Shown here piece after piece: positions 21,530-32,074 of a DNA stretch of 64,000 nucleotides. Where the stretch lies: assembly GCA_022494885.1 (NCBI GenBank), contig JAGVSM010004545.1, positions 1 through 64,000 on the forward strand, given 5' to 3'. Numbering within the stretch: position 1 is the first letter of the stretch; each line of letters opens with the position of its first letter. The translations under genes were made by a program, and so were the position numbers. Below the pieces are notes generated by a model. The model made no database searches. It saw only the letters and a program-made list of their open reading frames with translations, and was not told the origin of the DNA. The DNA comes from Micrasema longulum (taxonomy: Eukaryota; Arthropoda; Insecta; Trichoptera; Brachycentridae).

Positions 21530-22810
21530 ATGATGTAATAACCTGTATTTATATATAAGTTATTCATTTAAAAAATAATTGGTACACTTCCACATGTACT
21601 TGTCCTGGTTCATATAGAGGACAAAGCGGAAGAGCAATTAAATATAGACTGAAAGAACATTTAGCTTCACATAGATTAAATAACGACATATCAAACTTCT
21701 TCTTCTCTGGTCTCAATCCTGGGATTGGCTGGCAGCAGTTACATTCATTCTTCTCCTCCATTCCTCCCTGTCTTGTGCGGCTCTTTTAAAGTCAACATAT
21801 GATGAGCAGCGCACGTCCTCTAATAGGTCCTCCAGGTACTCTCGGCGTGGGCGTCCCCTAGAATTTGTCCCCTCGGTCATCCCCTCCAATATGACATGCT
21901 AGAGGCCTTCTTGGCGTATTACATGGCCGATCCATCTCGCTCGCCTTTCGGACAAGGTCCTAAGCAGGTGCCTTCCACCTTCGATTCTTTGGAGAACCTC
22001 CTCATTTGTAATGTGGTCTCTCCAGGAAATTCCTAGTAGTCTTCCATAGGACCACATCTCAAAAGCCTCTAGTCTCCTTTTATCTCTTTCGGATAGGCAC
22101 CATGTCTCGCAGCCATACATCAAGATATTCCATACATAGGTCTTGATTAGGAGTATTCTTAGTTTTAGGTCTATATTATTTGATTAAATTATTTTTGACC
22201 TTTTATTAAATGCAAGTCTAGCTTGATGTATACGGCTGTCGACCTCGCTCTTAGACCGACCGTCCCACGTTATTTTGCTCCCAAGGTAGACAAACTCCTT
22301 GGTGTTTTTTAGTGGTATTCCCGACTTCACTACTCTCATCTGGTGTTGCAATGAATTAAAACATAATTTTGACAAATCAAAAAACATTCAATTTTACAAA
22401 AATTTGACACAAAGGTCAAAAGTTAGAATTTTAATAAATCAGCAGATAGAATTCAAAAACATTCCCTTATTAGCCCCCTTAGTTGGACCCTGTATTATAA
22501 AACAATAAATATTTTTCATATAATAGAATATTCTCTTAAAGTACACAGCCAACACATGTTTCAATAATTTGTCACACTCTGTTCCATTGAAATATTGCTT
22601 ATTGAATATTTTTCAACTTATTTTTAAATGTATCTACACTTAAGATAATATTTAGTTTTATATAAATTATCCTTACACTGTATAATATTCACCAGTCTGA
22701 AGATGCTCATTAGAGGGTGAAAGCGCTAATTGGTAAAAATAAATAAGTGGAAGTGTACCAAGTATTTTTTAAATTAATAACTTATACGTAAATATAAGTT
22801 ATTACATCAT
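21530..22810 (+). mobile_element. Penelope-like element (family B) with GIY-YIG-like endonuclease, split by a LINE
   Basis: The terminal inverted and palindromic ends are as in 12576-13084. From about 21591 the plus strand reads CTCPGSYRGQSGRAIKYRL then KEHLASHRLNNDISNF, which fits the PLE GIY-YIG pattern (C-C----Y-GQ-GR----R--EH). It is interrupted at 21697 and resumes after 22349 with HKGQKLE-like, ISRQNSKTFPY-like sequence, the same C-terminal part as the 12.6-kb copy. At 22691 cagtctgaagatgctcatta and gagggtgaaagcgctaattg form a hammerhead-like motif with an exact CUGAAGA (CUGANGA) and GAAA. RT is absent, so the element is 5'-truncated. Confidence 0.75.
21697..22349 (-). pseudogene. LINE C-terminus inserted in the Penelope-like element
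   Basis: The minus strand reads TKEFVYLGSKITWDGRSKSE, VDSRIHQARLAFNKRS, then MMYGCETWCLSERDKRRLEA, FEMWSYGRLLGISWRDHI, and RARWIGHVIRQEG. These are thumb and C-terminal motifs of a non-LTR pol in order. A frameshift near 22150-22180 separates the two halves. It ends at 21697 with a gaagaagaag tail. Both flanks are PLE coding sequence that reads through once it is removed. Confidence 0.85.
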
Positions 22811-22861
22811 TAAAGTGTAATTTCATTAAGAATTGTCAATAAATAATTTAAATATTTACAT

Positions 22862-23292
22862 TATTTAAAGAAGAAACTTTTTGATGCTTGTGTTCTCCCC
22901 GTGCTGACATTTACACAAATTATCAGTGACACAGAGAGCCATGGAAAGGAGAATGCTGGGTATTTTGTTGAGATACAGAAAAACCAATACATGGATTAGA
23001 GCGACAACAAAGATTACCGATGTGGTCCATAGGGCTGCCAACCAGAAATGGAGCTAGGCTGGTCATATAGCCAGAATCACAGACTCTAGATGGACCAAAA
23101 AAGTCCTGGAATGGCGACTCAGAACGGGTAGAAGAAGTGTCGGCAGGCCTCAGACAAGGTGGTCTGATGACATAAGACGAGTAGCAGGAAGTGGTTGGAT
23201 GCGGTTGGCTCAGGATAGGGAAATATGAAGACTAAAGGGAGAGGCCTATGTTCAACATTGGACAAGAGACGGCTGATGATAATGATGATGAA
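22862..23292 (+). pseudogene. RTE-like LINE 3' end with (TGATGA)n tail
   Basis: FDACVLPVLTF starts the fragment, then QRAMERRMLGILLRYRKTN, WIRATTKITDVVHRAA, and GRRSVGRPQTRWSDDIRR plus GWMRLAQDRE. It ends at gctgatgataatgatgatga. The order and the trinucleotide tail are typical of RTE-clade elements. An in-frame stop at the W of KWSWAGH and another before the last helix mark it as dead. Confidence 0.85.
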
Positions 23293-23528
23293 TTTAAATG
23301 AAATATTATGTCATACTAAATAATGAAAAATATAGACTGTTTTTTTCATTCAGGTCCCAACTTGCTGAAAACGTAATGAGTGTTAAGTCTGGACTTACAA
23401 ATGTGTTAAAAAGTAAAATAATCGACATGTGTAAATACGTAAAATAATTCGAAGCACCTGTTATATTATAAAATTATTTTCAAAAACTGTTGTATCAAAA
23501 TAAAATCAGGTAAAAATGCTTTTATATG

Positions 23529-24141
23529 CATAGAATCAAGAATAGTCTAGAAACCGAAGGCGATTAAACTACTCATAAATGAGTACTTTTACGTTTTGAC
23601 TCATTAGTTTATTTGTAGACGTCGCTCAGTACGCAACTTCTGATTTGAATTCAACTATACCGTGTTGTGTCCTTTTAAAGTGTAGAAATACTGATAGAAT
23701 CTTCAAGAAACAAGATGGGATAACATTTCACGTGTAATTAGCAAATGAATGCGTAAGTAGCAAATACGTTACTTAAAAATTGTTTTTTTTTTTTATCTGT
23801 CAGATTTTCGAAGAAAACAAAATGAACATTTCGTTAGTGTTGCCAGGGTAGTGATTTTTTTTACCCTACTTTGCTCATCTAATGAGAGAACTAATGAAAA
23901 TTGAACTTCGGATTAAATAACTCTGTGGTGGACATTTGACTGGCATTATCTTTAAAATATAAAATATTATTTAACATGATATAAAAATATCCGTTTTATG
24001 TAAAATTAAATTTGTTTTATACTTTAAGCGGCATCGCGAATGCGCGCGGCAAAAGTGAGGCATAGTAAGGAAGTTTTTGGACACAGTCCGATGTATTCAA
24101 ATATGATTCTACGCTCCTTCTGGACTATTCTTAATTCTATG
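23529..24141 (+). mobile_element. THAP-domain DNA transposon relative, copy 2 (613 bp, deleted)
   Basis: It is flanked by the same inverted ends as 4322-5121 (catagaatcaagaatagtct and its partner). Directly outside are tttatatg (23521-23528) and tttttatg (24142-24149), a 7-of-8 match and so a probable 8-bp duplication, the size made by P-superfamily transposases. The THAP start ATG is mutated to ATA, and the third to fourth codons still read CCVLLKCRNT. It lacks a segment (near 24015) that copies 1 and 3 retain. Confidence 0.75.
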
Positions 24142-24336
24142 TTTTTATGTGTATTAAATTAATAAAAACCATTTGGTTTCCGGGCGGAAGAAGAAAACAG
24201 TTATGAACGATTCGTGACACCTGGGCTGGTATTCTGAACGGAATTGCGCGCAAAGAGATCGCTCTGTTAGCCTATATTTAGTACACAAATACTCGTTAAA
24301 AACGCAACACGCGCTTTTGCGTTCAAATTACTACCC

Positions 24337-24927
24337 CTGTAGTTCAATCACAAATAACTATCGACGTACTAATAAGCGACGTGATAAAAATTTCTCACCA
24401 TGGTTGTTTATCGTATTTGCGATCACAATTCAATTCAATTCAACATCCGTGAACGCCTAGTATTAAATATCAAAATATTTGCGTTCTGCGACGTTTAATT
24501 CTGCTACGCAATCACATATTTGAATTTCACCGGTGTAAATATGGAAAATATTCCAAAACTGCTATTTTTAATTTATCATTTATCATGCTGTTTTTTGCAT
24601 ATAGTCGGCGGTCGAGAAGCCTAATATTCAGAAAAGCAGTCGCCATAGTAATTGTTATTAAATTTTCACTTTTTTGGATAAGATACTCTTTACTATTTTG
24701 CAAATGAAATATATTGTTTTTTTTTTTTAGTAGGCGCCGATTTTTCGCCAATGAACTTTATTTATTTACGAGGAAAACAAACCGACACGAACGTAGACTT
24801 GGAAATTACACACGCGTTGACTTATGACTGTAATAATTTAGGCATAGTCATTATTGTTCATTGTGATCGCTCAAATGCTTAGCATGTTTTTAAACACGTC
24901 GATAGTTATTTGTGATTGAGCTACTGG
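24337..24927. mobile_element. ~590-bp TIR element, class uncertain
   Basis: The left end tagttcaatcacaaataact plus atcgacgta is inverted at the right end (cacgtcgatagttatttgtg, attgagcta), about 30 bp of TIR. A second inverted match (gcgatcacaat at 24418 and 24862) lies further in. The minus-strand ORF at 24527-24751 has no known domain. Target duplications are not clear. Confidence 0.7.
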
Positions 24928-24969
24928 ACGAGTGATAATGATTTAGAAAAACATCAAACTTAATGTATA

Positions 24970-25090
24970 TTTTTTGAAAGGGATAACCCACTAAGCCTGT
25001 ATTTTAGAGTCTCGCCAGCAGGTGGGAAAGAGGATATCGAAGAAGGTTATGAAAATACACCACAACACACAGACCAAATAAGAAAATAAT
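24970..25090 (+). repeat. SINE family 4, body
   Basis: gggataacccactaagcctg, ttttagagtctcgccagcag and aaaatacaccacaacacaca align with 37740-37850 (plus), where a tRNA-like head precedes. The head is missing here. Confidence 0.6.
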
Positions 25091-25110
25091 ATTTCTTGGA
25101 TTTTTTTCTT

Positions 25111-25183
25111 GCGGCTGGCGGGAATCGAATCCGCGGCGCCAGTTTCACAGTTGACCGTCTAACCAACCGTGCCATGGCGCCCG
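25111..25183 (-). repeat. tRNA-like sequence (SINE head), not a clean tRNA gene
   Basis: The minus strand has an A-box-like tggcacggttggt and a B-box ggattcgattccc with a 73-base span. Acceptor arms do not pair fully, so it is more likely a SINE head. Confidence 0.5.
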
Positions 25184-25439
25184 TATACCAAATATAAGTA
25201 GAAGTAAAATAAAAAATTTAAGAGACGAGATATTGTCATGTCGATATGTGACATCTGTCAAAAAGTGAGCAAATTATTACTTGTTGTCCAGATGTTTATT
25301 TAAATATTTGTTCATGTAATAGTTTTTTATTTTGCTAAAAATGTGCGTTTTTTATTTTGCTATAATGTGCAAATAATTGTTTATAATGTGCAAGCTTCCA
25401 TTTTCCATTATGTCAGCGGCTTCTAATATTTATGTTACT

Positions 25440-26465
25440 ACGCCTCCCCGAAAAAAAAACTTTTCCGCGCCTCTCTTTCTTTTGTTTTTTTAATCTTCTT
25501 TTTATGCCATATCAGGTCTCCTTGACGTTGGCGATCACTCTAGAATAGACATTCCAGTTCTGAGCCAACTGAAACAGCGCCTTGACCCCGTGCACTCCCA
25601 TCCAGTCGCGGATGTTTCTCAGCCAGGACATCTGTCGCCTTCCAACTCCACGCTTTTCCTCGATCTTTCCCATCATAATTAGCTGTAGAAGCGCATATTT
25701 GCTTCCACATTTGATATGGCCCAGATATGCGAGTTTTCTCTGTTTTATTGAAGACATAAGTTCTTTACCGACATTGACTTGTCTCAGCACCTCCACATTG
25801 GTCACTAAATCTGTCCACGGAATTCTTAGCATTCTCCGGTGAAGCCACATTTCAAAAGCTTCTAATCGGTTCATGGAGTTAACCTTGAGAGTACGAGAGA
25901 CCACACATAGCACTTGACCGTCCTCTGTCTCAGTTTTAAATTAAGACTATCACTGCAGAAGAAAGATTTTTTTAATAGTTTTAATAATATAGACACGTTT
26001 TAAATAATAGAAATTTTATTACAACAAAAAAACTGCAAATTACAATCAACAGAATAATAACAAGGTTAAGCTTTAACACATATGTTCATGTATATTTATT
26101 TTGGAGGATGGTACATCATCTAAAAAATAAATGCCAGCGTTGTTGTTGTTTATTGGCACAAAGTTTATCAAATCTTGGAAGCATTCTGGAAAGTGCCATT
26201 CGTATCTCATTTTCAACCGCGAACCTTGCTTAAAATTTTAGTTTTCATTGCCAGTGCAAAATAAGCTTTTCGCATAAATAAGACGTTACAAACGGGAGTA
26301 GTACCAGCATTTCTTTGCAATACAATTGTCAATGCAATCGAATTAATGTTTTATTTTGAAACATCTGTTTTAGTAAGCTATCGCATAATAATTCTATGAA
26401 TTAAAAAAAAAAAATTAGCGCCAACCCTGGCAATAGTCCGCGCCTCCCAGGTTGAAAACCGCGGC
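25440..26465 (-). mobile_element. hAT-type transposon remnant, transposase C-terminus, with LINE inside
   Basis: On the minus strand the right end begins gccgcggttttcaacctggg, a hAT-style terminal sequence. After about 240 bases comes VENEIRMALSRMLPRFDKL then CANKQQQ and a stop (26224-26120). This matches the extreme C-terminus of hAT/ZBED-type transposases (-LRVALS---PRI--L---KQ-Q-SH). The end lying directly next to the C-terminus implies that most of the transposase was deleted. The left boundary is approximate, at the cgcgcctc-containing sequence near 25445-25480. Confidence 0.55.
25512..25930 (-). pseudogene. LINE (family b-like) C-terminus within the hAT remnant
   Basis: The minus strand reads MNRLEAFEMWLHRRMLRIPW, TDLVTNVEVLRQV, KQRKLAYLGHIKCGSKYALL, then KRGVGRRQMSWLRNIRDW. 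It is the same architecture as 8700-9407 but clearly another family. The frame is open for 133 codons yet lacks everything upstream of the thumb. Confidence 0.85.
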
Positions 26466-26799
26466 ATTCTGTTGTATCCCAACTAAACACAGGGATCTTG
26501 ACCTCATAGAGTTAGGGATACGTTATTATTTTATTTGTAATAAATATGTATTTGCATGAATTAAAAAAATTAAAAAATAAAGCTGCCCTTGCTGTAGGAA
26601 CACACCACCCGAGATGTCTTTGAATTCTTTAATTTAATTTTAAGTTCTAAGTATTTTTGGTATTGGTAAAAATAAGCCAGTGTTGATTCTATAGTTTCCT
26701 TTTTATTTATTATCAATTAAAAAAACAAAGTTATTTCTTCTCCGTGAAATAGATTCTAACGGTCGAAGTATGTATTACATTTTGAGAAGTCAAATAGAT

Positions 26800-27230
26800 T
26801 TATAACGAGATACAACAGATACTAAATTATATTTATTGAATATTAATACAACAATATAACTCATCTATTGTTAGATTACAGAATACCGGGAACGAATATG
26901 CATCACGTTCTGATATATTTAGTTTATCTCTGCATAACTCAAAAAATAAAGTGACCAACATATTTTTATCAAAAAGAGCAAATCATCTTCAGAAGATTGG
27001 GTTGGAATAGTTAAATTTTGATTGATTAATGTATTTTGTTATTGTATAATTTCTTTAAAATATATATGTATTTCAAGTAATTAATAATGTGTACAGTACG
27101 AGTATATTAATATTTCATACTTGATTTTTTTTATTTTTTTTATTTTTAAGCACTCTTTATACCACATATATGTAAATGGGAGAAATGCCGTATATAAATA
27201 AATTTAAATATAAATAAACAGTATTATTTA
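26800..27230 (+). pseudogene. Possible LINE C-terminus and 3' tail
   Basis: RNTGNEYASRSDIFSLSLHN and SKNKVTNIFLSKRANHL read openly at about 26882-26990, and a tail with tgggagaaatgccgtatata and taaataaatttaaata follows at 27175-27225. The shape fits a LINE end, but no diagnostic RT motif is left. Confidence 0.35.
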
Positions 27231-27239
27231 TAAGACATT

Positions 27240-27965
27240 GTTGAACAATTTAACTGTAGTAATTATTTTATGGAGTTAAGGGTCCCATAATTTGTATAAG
27301 ATTGATGTACATACCTGTTTGCATAATATGATAAGTAGCTTGTAACGTCAACTACTGATACGTTCCTACGTACATACATAGGTACTGTTTATACATTGTT
27401 ATTTTACTAGGTGATATACGTACATCGACTATAAAACAGTTATTTTATTCCTCTCCCCCTAATTGTATTGTTTTCGTATTTTCGTTCTTCTACCCCAAAA
27501 CACTATCTTTTTTTTATTTTAAGAAAGAGTATCAGAAAGGTATTTTCGGTGTCAGCAAGTTTTTCTTTTTCCAAAAATAGTTATCATATTTGTAAACCGT
27601 CCATCCAAAGGCGGCGGATAAAACTAGGTACTTTTAATGATTTTTAGATGGTTCTAGCTCTTACAAAAGTCAATTTATCTACAAAAAAAACAATGATTTC
27701 ATGCCAATTATGCATATCTATAGAGTTTAAAAGAATATTGCTCTAGTTCCACAAACCAGAGAGAAAACACGAGAGTACGTTTGTATAAAGAGAAGTTAGA
27801 CCGCACGTCCTCTCAAGTACAGCACGCGTATGTATCTGGAGTCAGAAACTCAAGGTACGTCACCATCATACTTCTACGTATTTAAAAAAAAGTTTTTTAG
27901 TTATTTGGTTTTGACCATTTTTGAAAAGTCTCTTAAAACTAAAAAATGCATTTTCAAAATGTAAG
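27240..27965. other. No recognisable feature
   Basis: AT-rich DNA. I saw no ORF with a known domain and no match to the repeat families of this window. Confidence 0.45.
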
Positions 27966-27969
27966 AAAA

Positions 27970-28065
27970 AAATTGTACATTACCACTTACAGACTTTTCT
28001 ATGTCTACCGGTTTCAAAATATACCCGTGTCTTCGTCAGGACAGTAATAACAATAACATGGAAAT
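27970..28065 (-). repeat. PLE-type end (family C) with hammerhead-like motif
   Basis: The minus strand reads gtcctgacgaagacacgggt, then atattttgaaaccggtagac and atagaaaagtctgtaag. CTGACGA is an exact CUGANGA, followed by GAAA and the self-complementary ACCGGT. Stem II pairs only in part. The 3' part recurs at 11168-11216. Confidence 0.6.
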
Positions 28066-28261
28066 CCCACACACCTTCACTATAGTAGTAGTTGCACAAA
28101 AATATACAATCAACGTGCTAATTGGACACGTACTGTTAGTAGCTAACACTAACGGACACTGATTTTTTTTATGTTTGATCTTGTGGAGGAAATAGTTGTC
28201 AAAAGTGGGAAGGGAAGGACGGGAAGAGCATAAATTTAGAAGGTATAGTGTGACCATTACA

Positions 28262-28491
28262 AATGAACATCGCATTACTACTACTAACATCACGCCATTT
28301 CCCCGTAGGGGTAGGCAGAGAGAATGGACCCCCACACACGTCTATCCTGGCATATATTTCTAGCTTCTTCCACATTCATACATCTTGTCATACATGCCCT
28401 TCGGTTCTGTCTGCTTTTGACATGACCAGACTTAAGATTTTGGTTTATCTAATCAAGCCACGTCTTCCTTAGTCGTCCTCGCCTCTTGTAT
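28262..28491 (-). pseudogene. LINE (family a) extreme C-terminus and 3' end
   Basis: The minus strand gives GHVKSRQNRRACMTRCMNVE then EARNICQDRRVWGSILSAYP and YGEMA, followed by a gttagtagtagtaatg tail. It matches the end of 29058-29535 closely. It is truncated at 28491. Confidence 0.85.
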
Positions 28492-28689
28492 AATGGGATA
28501 TATTCAAAGATTACTTGATTACTGATTAAAAGGATATTATTTTTCAAAGACTACCTAATTTGAAATATTTTTGTTTTATTTACGTTTAATCCTTTATTAA
28601 TTGCGTTTAAGATATAGATTTCTGTAATTTATTGAAGTGCTGGTGAAAATTAATCAGATGATTTGCAAATTTGGAGAAGTTATTATTGT

Positions 28690-30030
28690 GGAGGATATCA
28701 AGATTTCTTGATGTAATAAAGGAGGAAATCACTAGACTGTCAGAGTATTGTAATAATAATATACTATCACTTAACCCTGAAAAATAACATTCAACAGAAA
28801 CACCATTACTATTGATTTCAATTACAAATTAAAAAATATTAATATTAAATATGTCGAAGCGGTACGAGACTTTTAATTTAATAACTTTTAATAGTCACAT
28901 TAATAGCATCACTGAAAAGTCTTTTAGAACGCTAGGATTTATATTACGCACAGGAAAACCATTTCAAAATACCAATACCCTTAAAAAATTATATTTTTCT
29001 TATACGTAGTTTACTTGAATTTTCTTCCCCTGTCTGGTCTCCTTTTTATAAAATCTAATGTATGGGAGCGAAGTATAGAATTTGAAAAATAATGATGAAA
29101 GTAGGTTGAATGCTGTCGAAATGCGATCCCCCAGGCGAATGTGTGGTAAAACGATGTATGATAGGTGCACAAATGTCGAGATCCGTGAAGTGTGTAAGGC
29201 TGAGACATGCATTATTGACAGAATCAAGAAAGGGGTGCTGCGTTGGTTTGGACATGTAGAGCGAATGGACAGCGAAAGAACGGCTAAAAGGATCTACAAT
29301 GCAAATGTTGATGGATGCAGAAAACGAGGAAGACCGAGAAAGACATGGCACGATCAAGTCCATCAAATACTTGAAGATGGACATGTCAAAAGTAGGAATA
29401 ATCGGCGTGCGTGCATAAGAAGATGTATGAATGTAGAGGAAGCGAGGTCTGTATGCCAAGATAGAGTGTTATGGCGTTCTATCCTCTCTGCCTACCCCTA
29501 CGGGGAAACGGCGTGATGGTTTGTTGTTGTTGTTGTTGAAAAAATTCAAAAATTATTTACAAAAAACTTGAACCGTAGGCTTCATCTCAATTTCACAGAT
29601 TACCGCCAAGCGTGCACTTTTCATAACATCCAAACTCTCGATAATAGACGTACCACGGCTAATATAGTGTAACTCACCAATATTATATCTGATAAAATAG
29701 ACTCCCCTGATTTGGTTGCCTGGATTCATCTTAAGGTACCACAGAGGCAAACGCGTTATAATCATTTTGGTCAAATTTTCTGGTCAGGCGACTACGGAAG
29801 GAGGTCCCAACAGAATGCCCGTACGAGGTTTTCGCGAAACCTAAACTTCTTAATACCGAGAACGCGTACGATGTTTGCTCGGAGACACTTTTCATATATA
29901 GCTCCAAGAGTGTTCAACGTCTTGGATGAACATGTTGAGTTCTCCAAAACAACGTCTATATTTAAGATGAAGATCAATAATTGGATTTTATCGAGGGGTA
30001 GAGACCACTGTATAAGATTGCTTCGGGAAT
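28690..30030 (+). pseudogene. Jockey/CR1-type LINE RT, split by a family a LINE
   Basis: Part 1 (28690-29057) reads LTRLSEYCNNNILSLNPEK, then FNSHINSITEKSFRTLGFIL, RTGKPFQNTNTLKKLYFSY and RSLLEFSSPVWSPFYK. Part 2 (29536-30030) continues EKIQKLFTKNLNRRLHLNF, then TLDNRRTTANIV and DLVAWIHLKVPQRQTR, ending RRHFSYIAPRVFNVLDEH. Joined, this is one uninterrupted thumb-to-C-terminus order. The family a LINE at 29058-29535 sits between SPFYK and EKIQK. Stops and frame changes are present. Confidence 0.85.
29058..29535 (+). pseudogene. LINE (family a) C-terminus, best preserved copy, nested
   Basis: A 144-codon open frame (29082-29516) reads RLNAVEMRSPRRMCGKTM, IIDRIKKGVLRWFGHVERM, then KRGRPRKTWHDQVHQ and RRACIRRCMNVEEARSVC with LWRSILSAYPYGETA. 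It is preceded by a mutated MYGSEVW and followed by a (GTT)n tail. RT motifs 0-5 are missing, so it is a 5'-truncated insertion. Confidence 0.9.
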
Positions 30031-30172
30031 AAATGCATAACATCGCTGCTGTTTTCATTATTATCCATATACGTGTATGTGTATCTCATCACTGTCATAC
30101 GTATTATTATATAACGTTTCTACATTCCATTTTTCGACATGTTTAAATTTTTATTATTTATATTTTTATATT

Positions 30173-30285
30173 ATTATTTTGTATATTTTTCTACTATTAT
30201 TTTGTATATTGTTTTGATTATCTTGCATATTGTTTAGATTATTTTACATATTGTTTTGATTACCTGTATATTGTTTTAATATGTA
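30173..30285 (+). repeat. 21-bp minisatellite in a LINE 3' UTR
   Basis: The unit attattttgtatattgttttg is repeated about five times with substitutions (starts at 30173, 30196, 30217, 30238, 30259). The first unit is 23 bp. It follows the stop of the LINE ending at 30030, and then come aataaatatt and AT-rich sequence. Confidence 0.8.
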
Positions 30286-30670
30286 AATAAATATTTTTGA
30301 TTTCTATATCGAAGAGTCCCGACTTAACGCGGAATTTTCTAACAAATCGGGACATAAAAAACATATAATTGTGTCTATGTAAATTTGCGTATTTTGTGCA
30401 TTAAATAAATAAAATAAATAAATCAATCAACTTTTCCATGTACCTAAATGTAGAACAAATTTTACAAAAAACATTACAATTAACCGTATTATGGATACTC
30501 ATAACAAAAAAAATTAACCATATGGATATATTAGCAAAAAATGATAAATTTATCAAAAAAGCCATAGGTACTGAATTATTATTGTCTGCTTCTTCCTATC
30601 CGTTCCCCTCTCTCCCTACATAAGTAAAAGTTTCATAGTGAAAAAATATTTTAATCGGATTTTAAATTAG

Positions 30671-30850
30671 GTTATAGTCCCGTGACTAGTGTTGCGGACT
30701 CGCGGGCTGGAGGTCCGAGGTTCAAACCCAACTCTACCGCAACTTAATTTTTATTTTCTAATAGTGAGTTATTTACAACTCGTTGAAATAGCCACCAAAA
30801 TTTAAATATTAGAGTAAATTATAAGAACGCTAACATTTTTTTAATTTTTT
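30671..30850 (+). repeat. SINE family 3, plus-strand copy
   Basis: The tRNA-like head (gtcccgtgactagtgttgcg with B-box gaggttcaaacccaa) is followed by ctaatagtgagttatttaca and a T-rich end. It is the reverse orientation of 16633-16813 and 52884-53079. Confidence 0.8.
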
Positions 30851-32060
30851 TAAAAATAATAATAATTATGAATCTCCGTACAGTGGGCCAACTGTTTGTG
30901 ACACCTGATTTTTATCATTCGAATTCTATCAACCTATTATTTTATATCTTTATATATATATATGTATATATATTATATATACAATGTAGGTGCACATAAT
31001 ATGTATGTTCAATTTGCACTAACGCACGCGCACTGTCATACCAACCTTGTTTATTGTATATAATAATCCCCAATTGATAAATTTAAGACAATGATCAATT
31101 AAAATTGCTAAAACGATAAAAAATCGCGGTGAGAAACTTTTATCGTGATTGAGGTAATGATTTTATTAAAAATGCAGTTTTACTTAAAAACTTTAGTAAA
31201 GAAAATCGATAAACATTACCATTGTGGATTTTTGCTCCAATTGCTTGAAACGAATGGTTACCCTAGACATAGGGGTAAATATATAGCCGCTTTACATAGA
31301 TTGCCTGTTTTCTGTGAAGTATTGTTACGGTAGGCATGCCTTGAATCAAGATGGGGACTGAAGGATGATCGTAGGACGCGAGTGTCATTTGAATATATGA
31401 AACACACCCGGTCTTAACCCCAATAAAACAAGCCGACAATGTGAATTCAAAATGAATATATTTCACCTATTCATGATCCCCCTGCCCTTTGAACTCATCC
31501 TCTCTGGTTTGACTCTGGGTTCAGGAAGTGTAAAGGCCGATTATCCGCAATAATATCCTTTACTTCCTCAATTCCGGGTTTTATTAATTTGACCGGGGAA
31601 CAATTATATAAAACGAATTTATAAAATAAACTGTTTTTAATTTAAGCAGCTGTACTTAATTTGAAATAAATAATTTCAGATATTCATTTTGTTTATTTAT
31701 TATTTTACAGTATTTTGTATTTTTTTTTTTTTCATTAAAAATAATATTTCCTCACTGGAGTGTCCCGTGCAGAGGAAAACGTTTTACGTAGTTTTGATAC
31801 ATGCCCTAAAAACAAAGTAACTTCGACGTTTATCGTTTAGGTCTAAAAAGTATGCGATGGTCTTCAGCGTCTATTTTTTTGTTTTTAAACAAGTACAATA
31901 ATACTCAATTTGCTGGTCACATACTCGTATATCCACACTCCCCATTAGTTTGTTTTTATCACTTGTGGAGCCTGTATGTTTACATATGCCTTGGAAACGT
32001 TTTCTCTTCCAGTATTTATTGACAATATTGCGCACTGTTGCTCCTTATCTCAAATCATGA
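30850..32060. other. No recognisable feature apart from (TA)n at 30949-30981
   Basis: Contains a (ta)n microsatellite and a GC-richer patch at 31250-31560 with a 62-codon plus ORF (31145-31333) that I do not recognise. Confidence 0.45.
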
Positions 32061-32074
32061 GGCTACATATTATT

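Noticed and set aside
28036..28335. 99-codon minus ORF with hydrophobic stretches
   Set aside because: It overlaps the LINE 3' tail (gtagtagtag giving Val runs) and a PLE end, so it is a chance frame.
29055..29459. 134-codon minus-strand ORF
   Set aside because: It is the antisense of the well-supported LINE C-terminus at 29082-29516.
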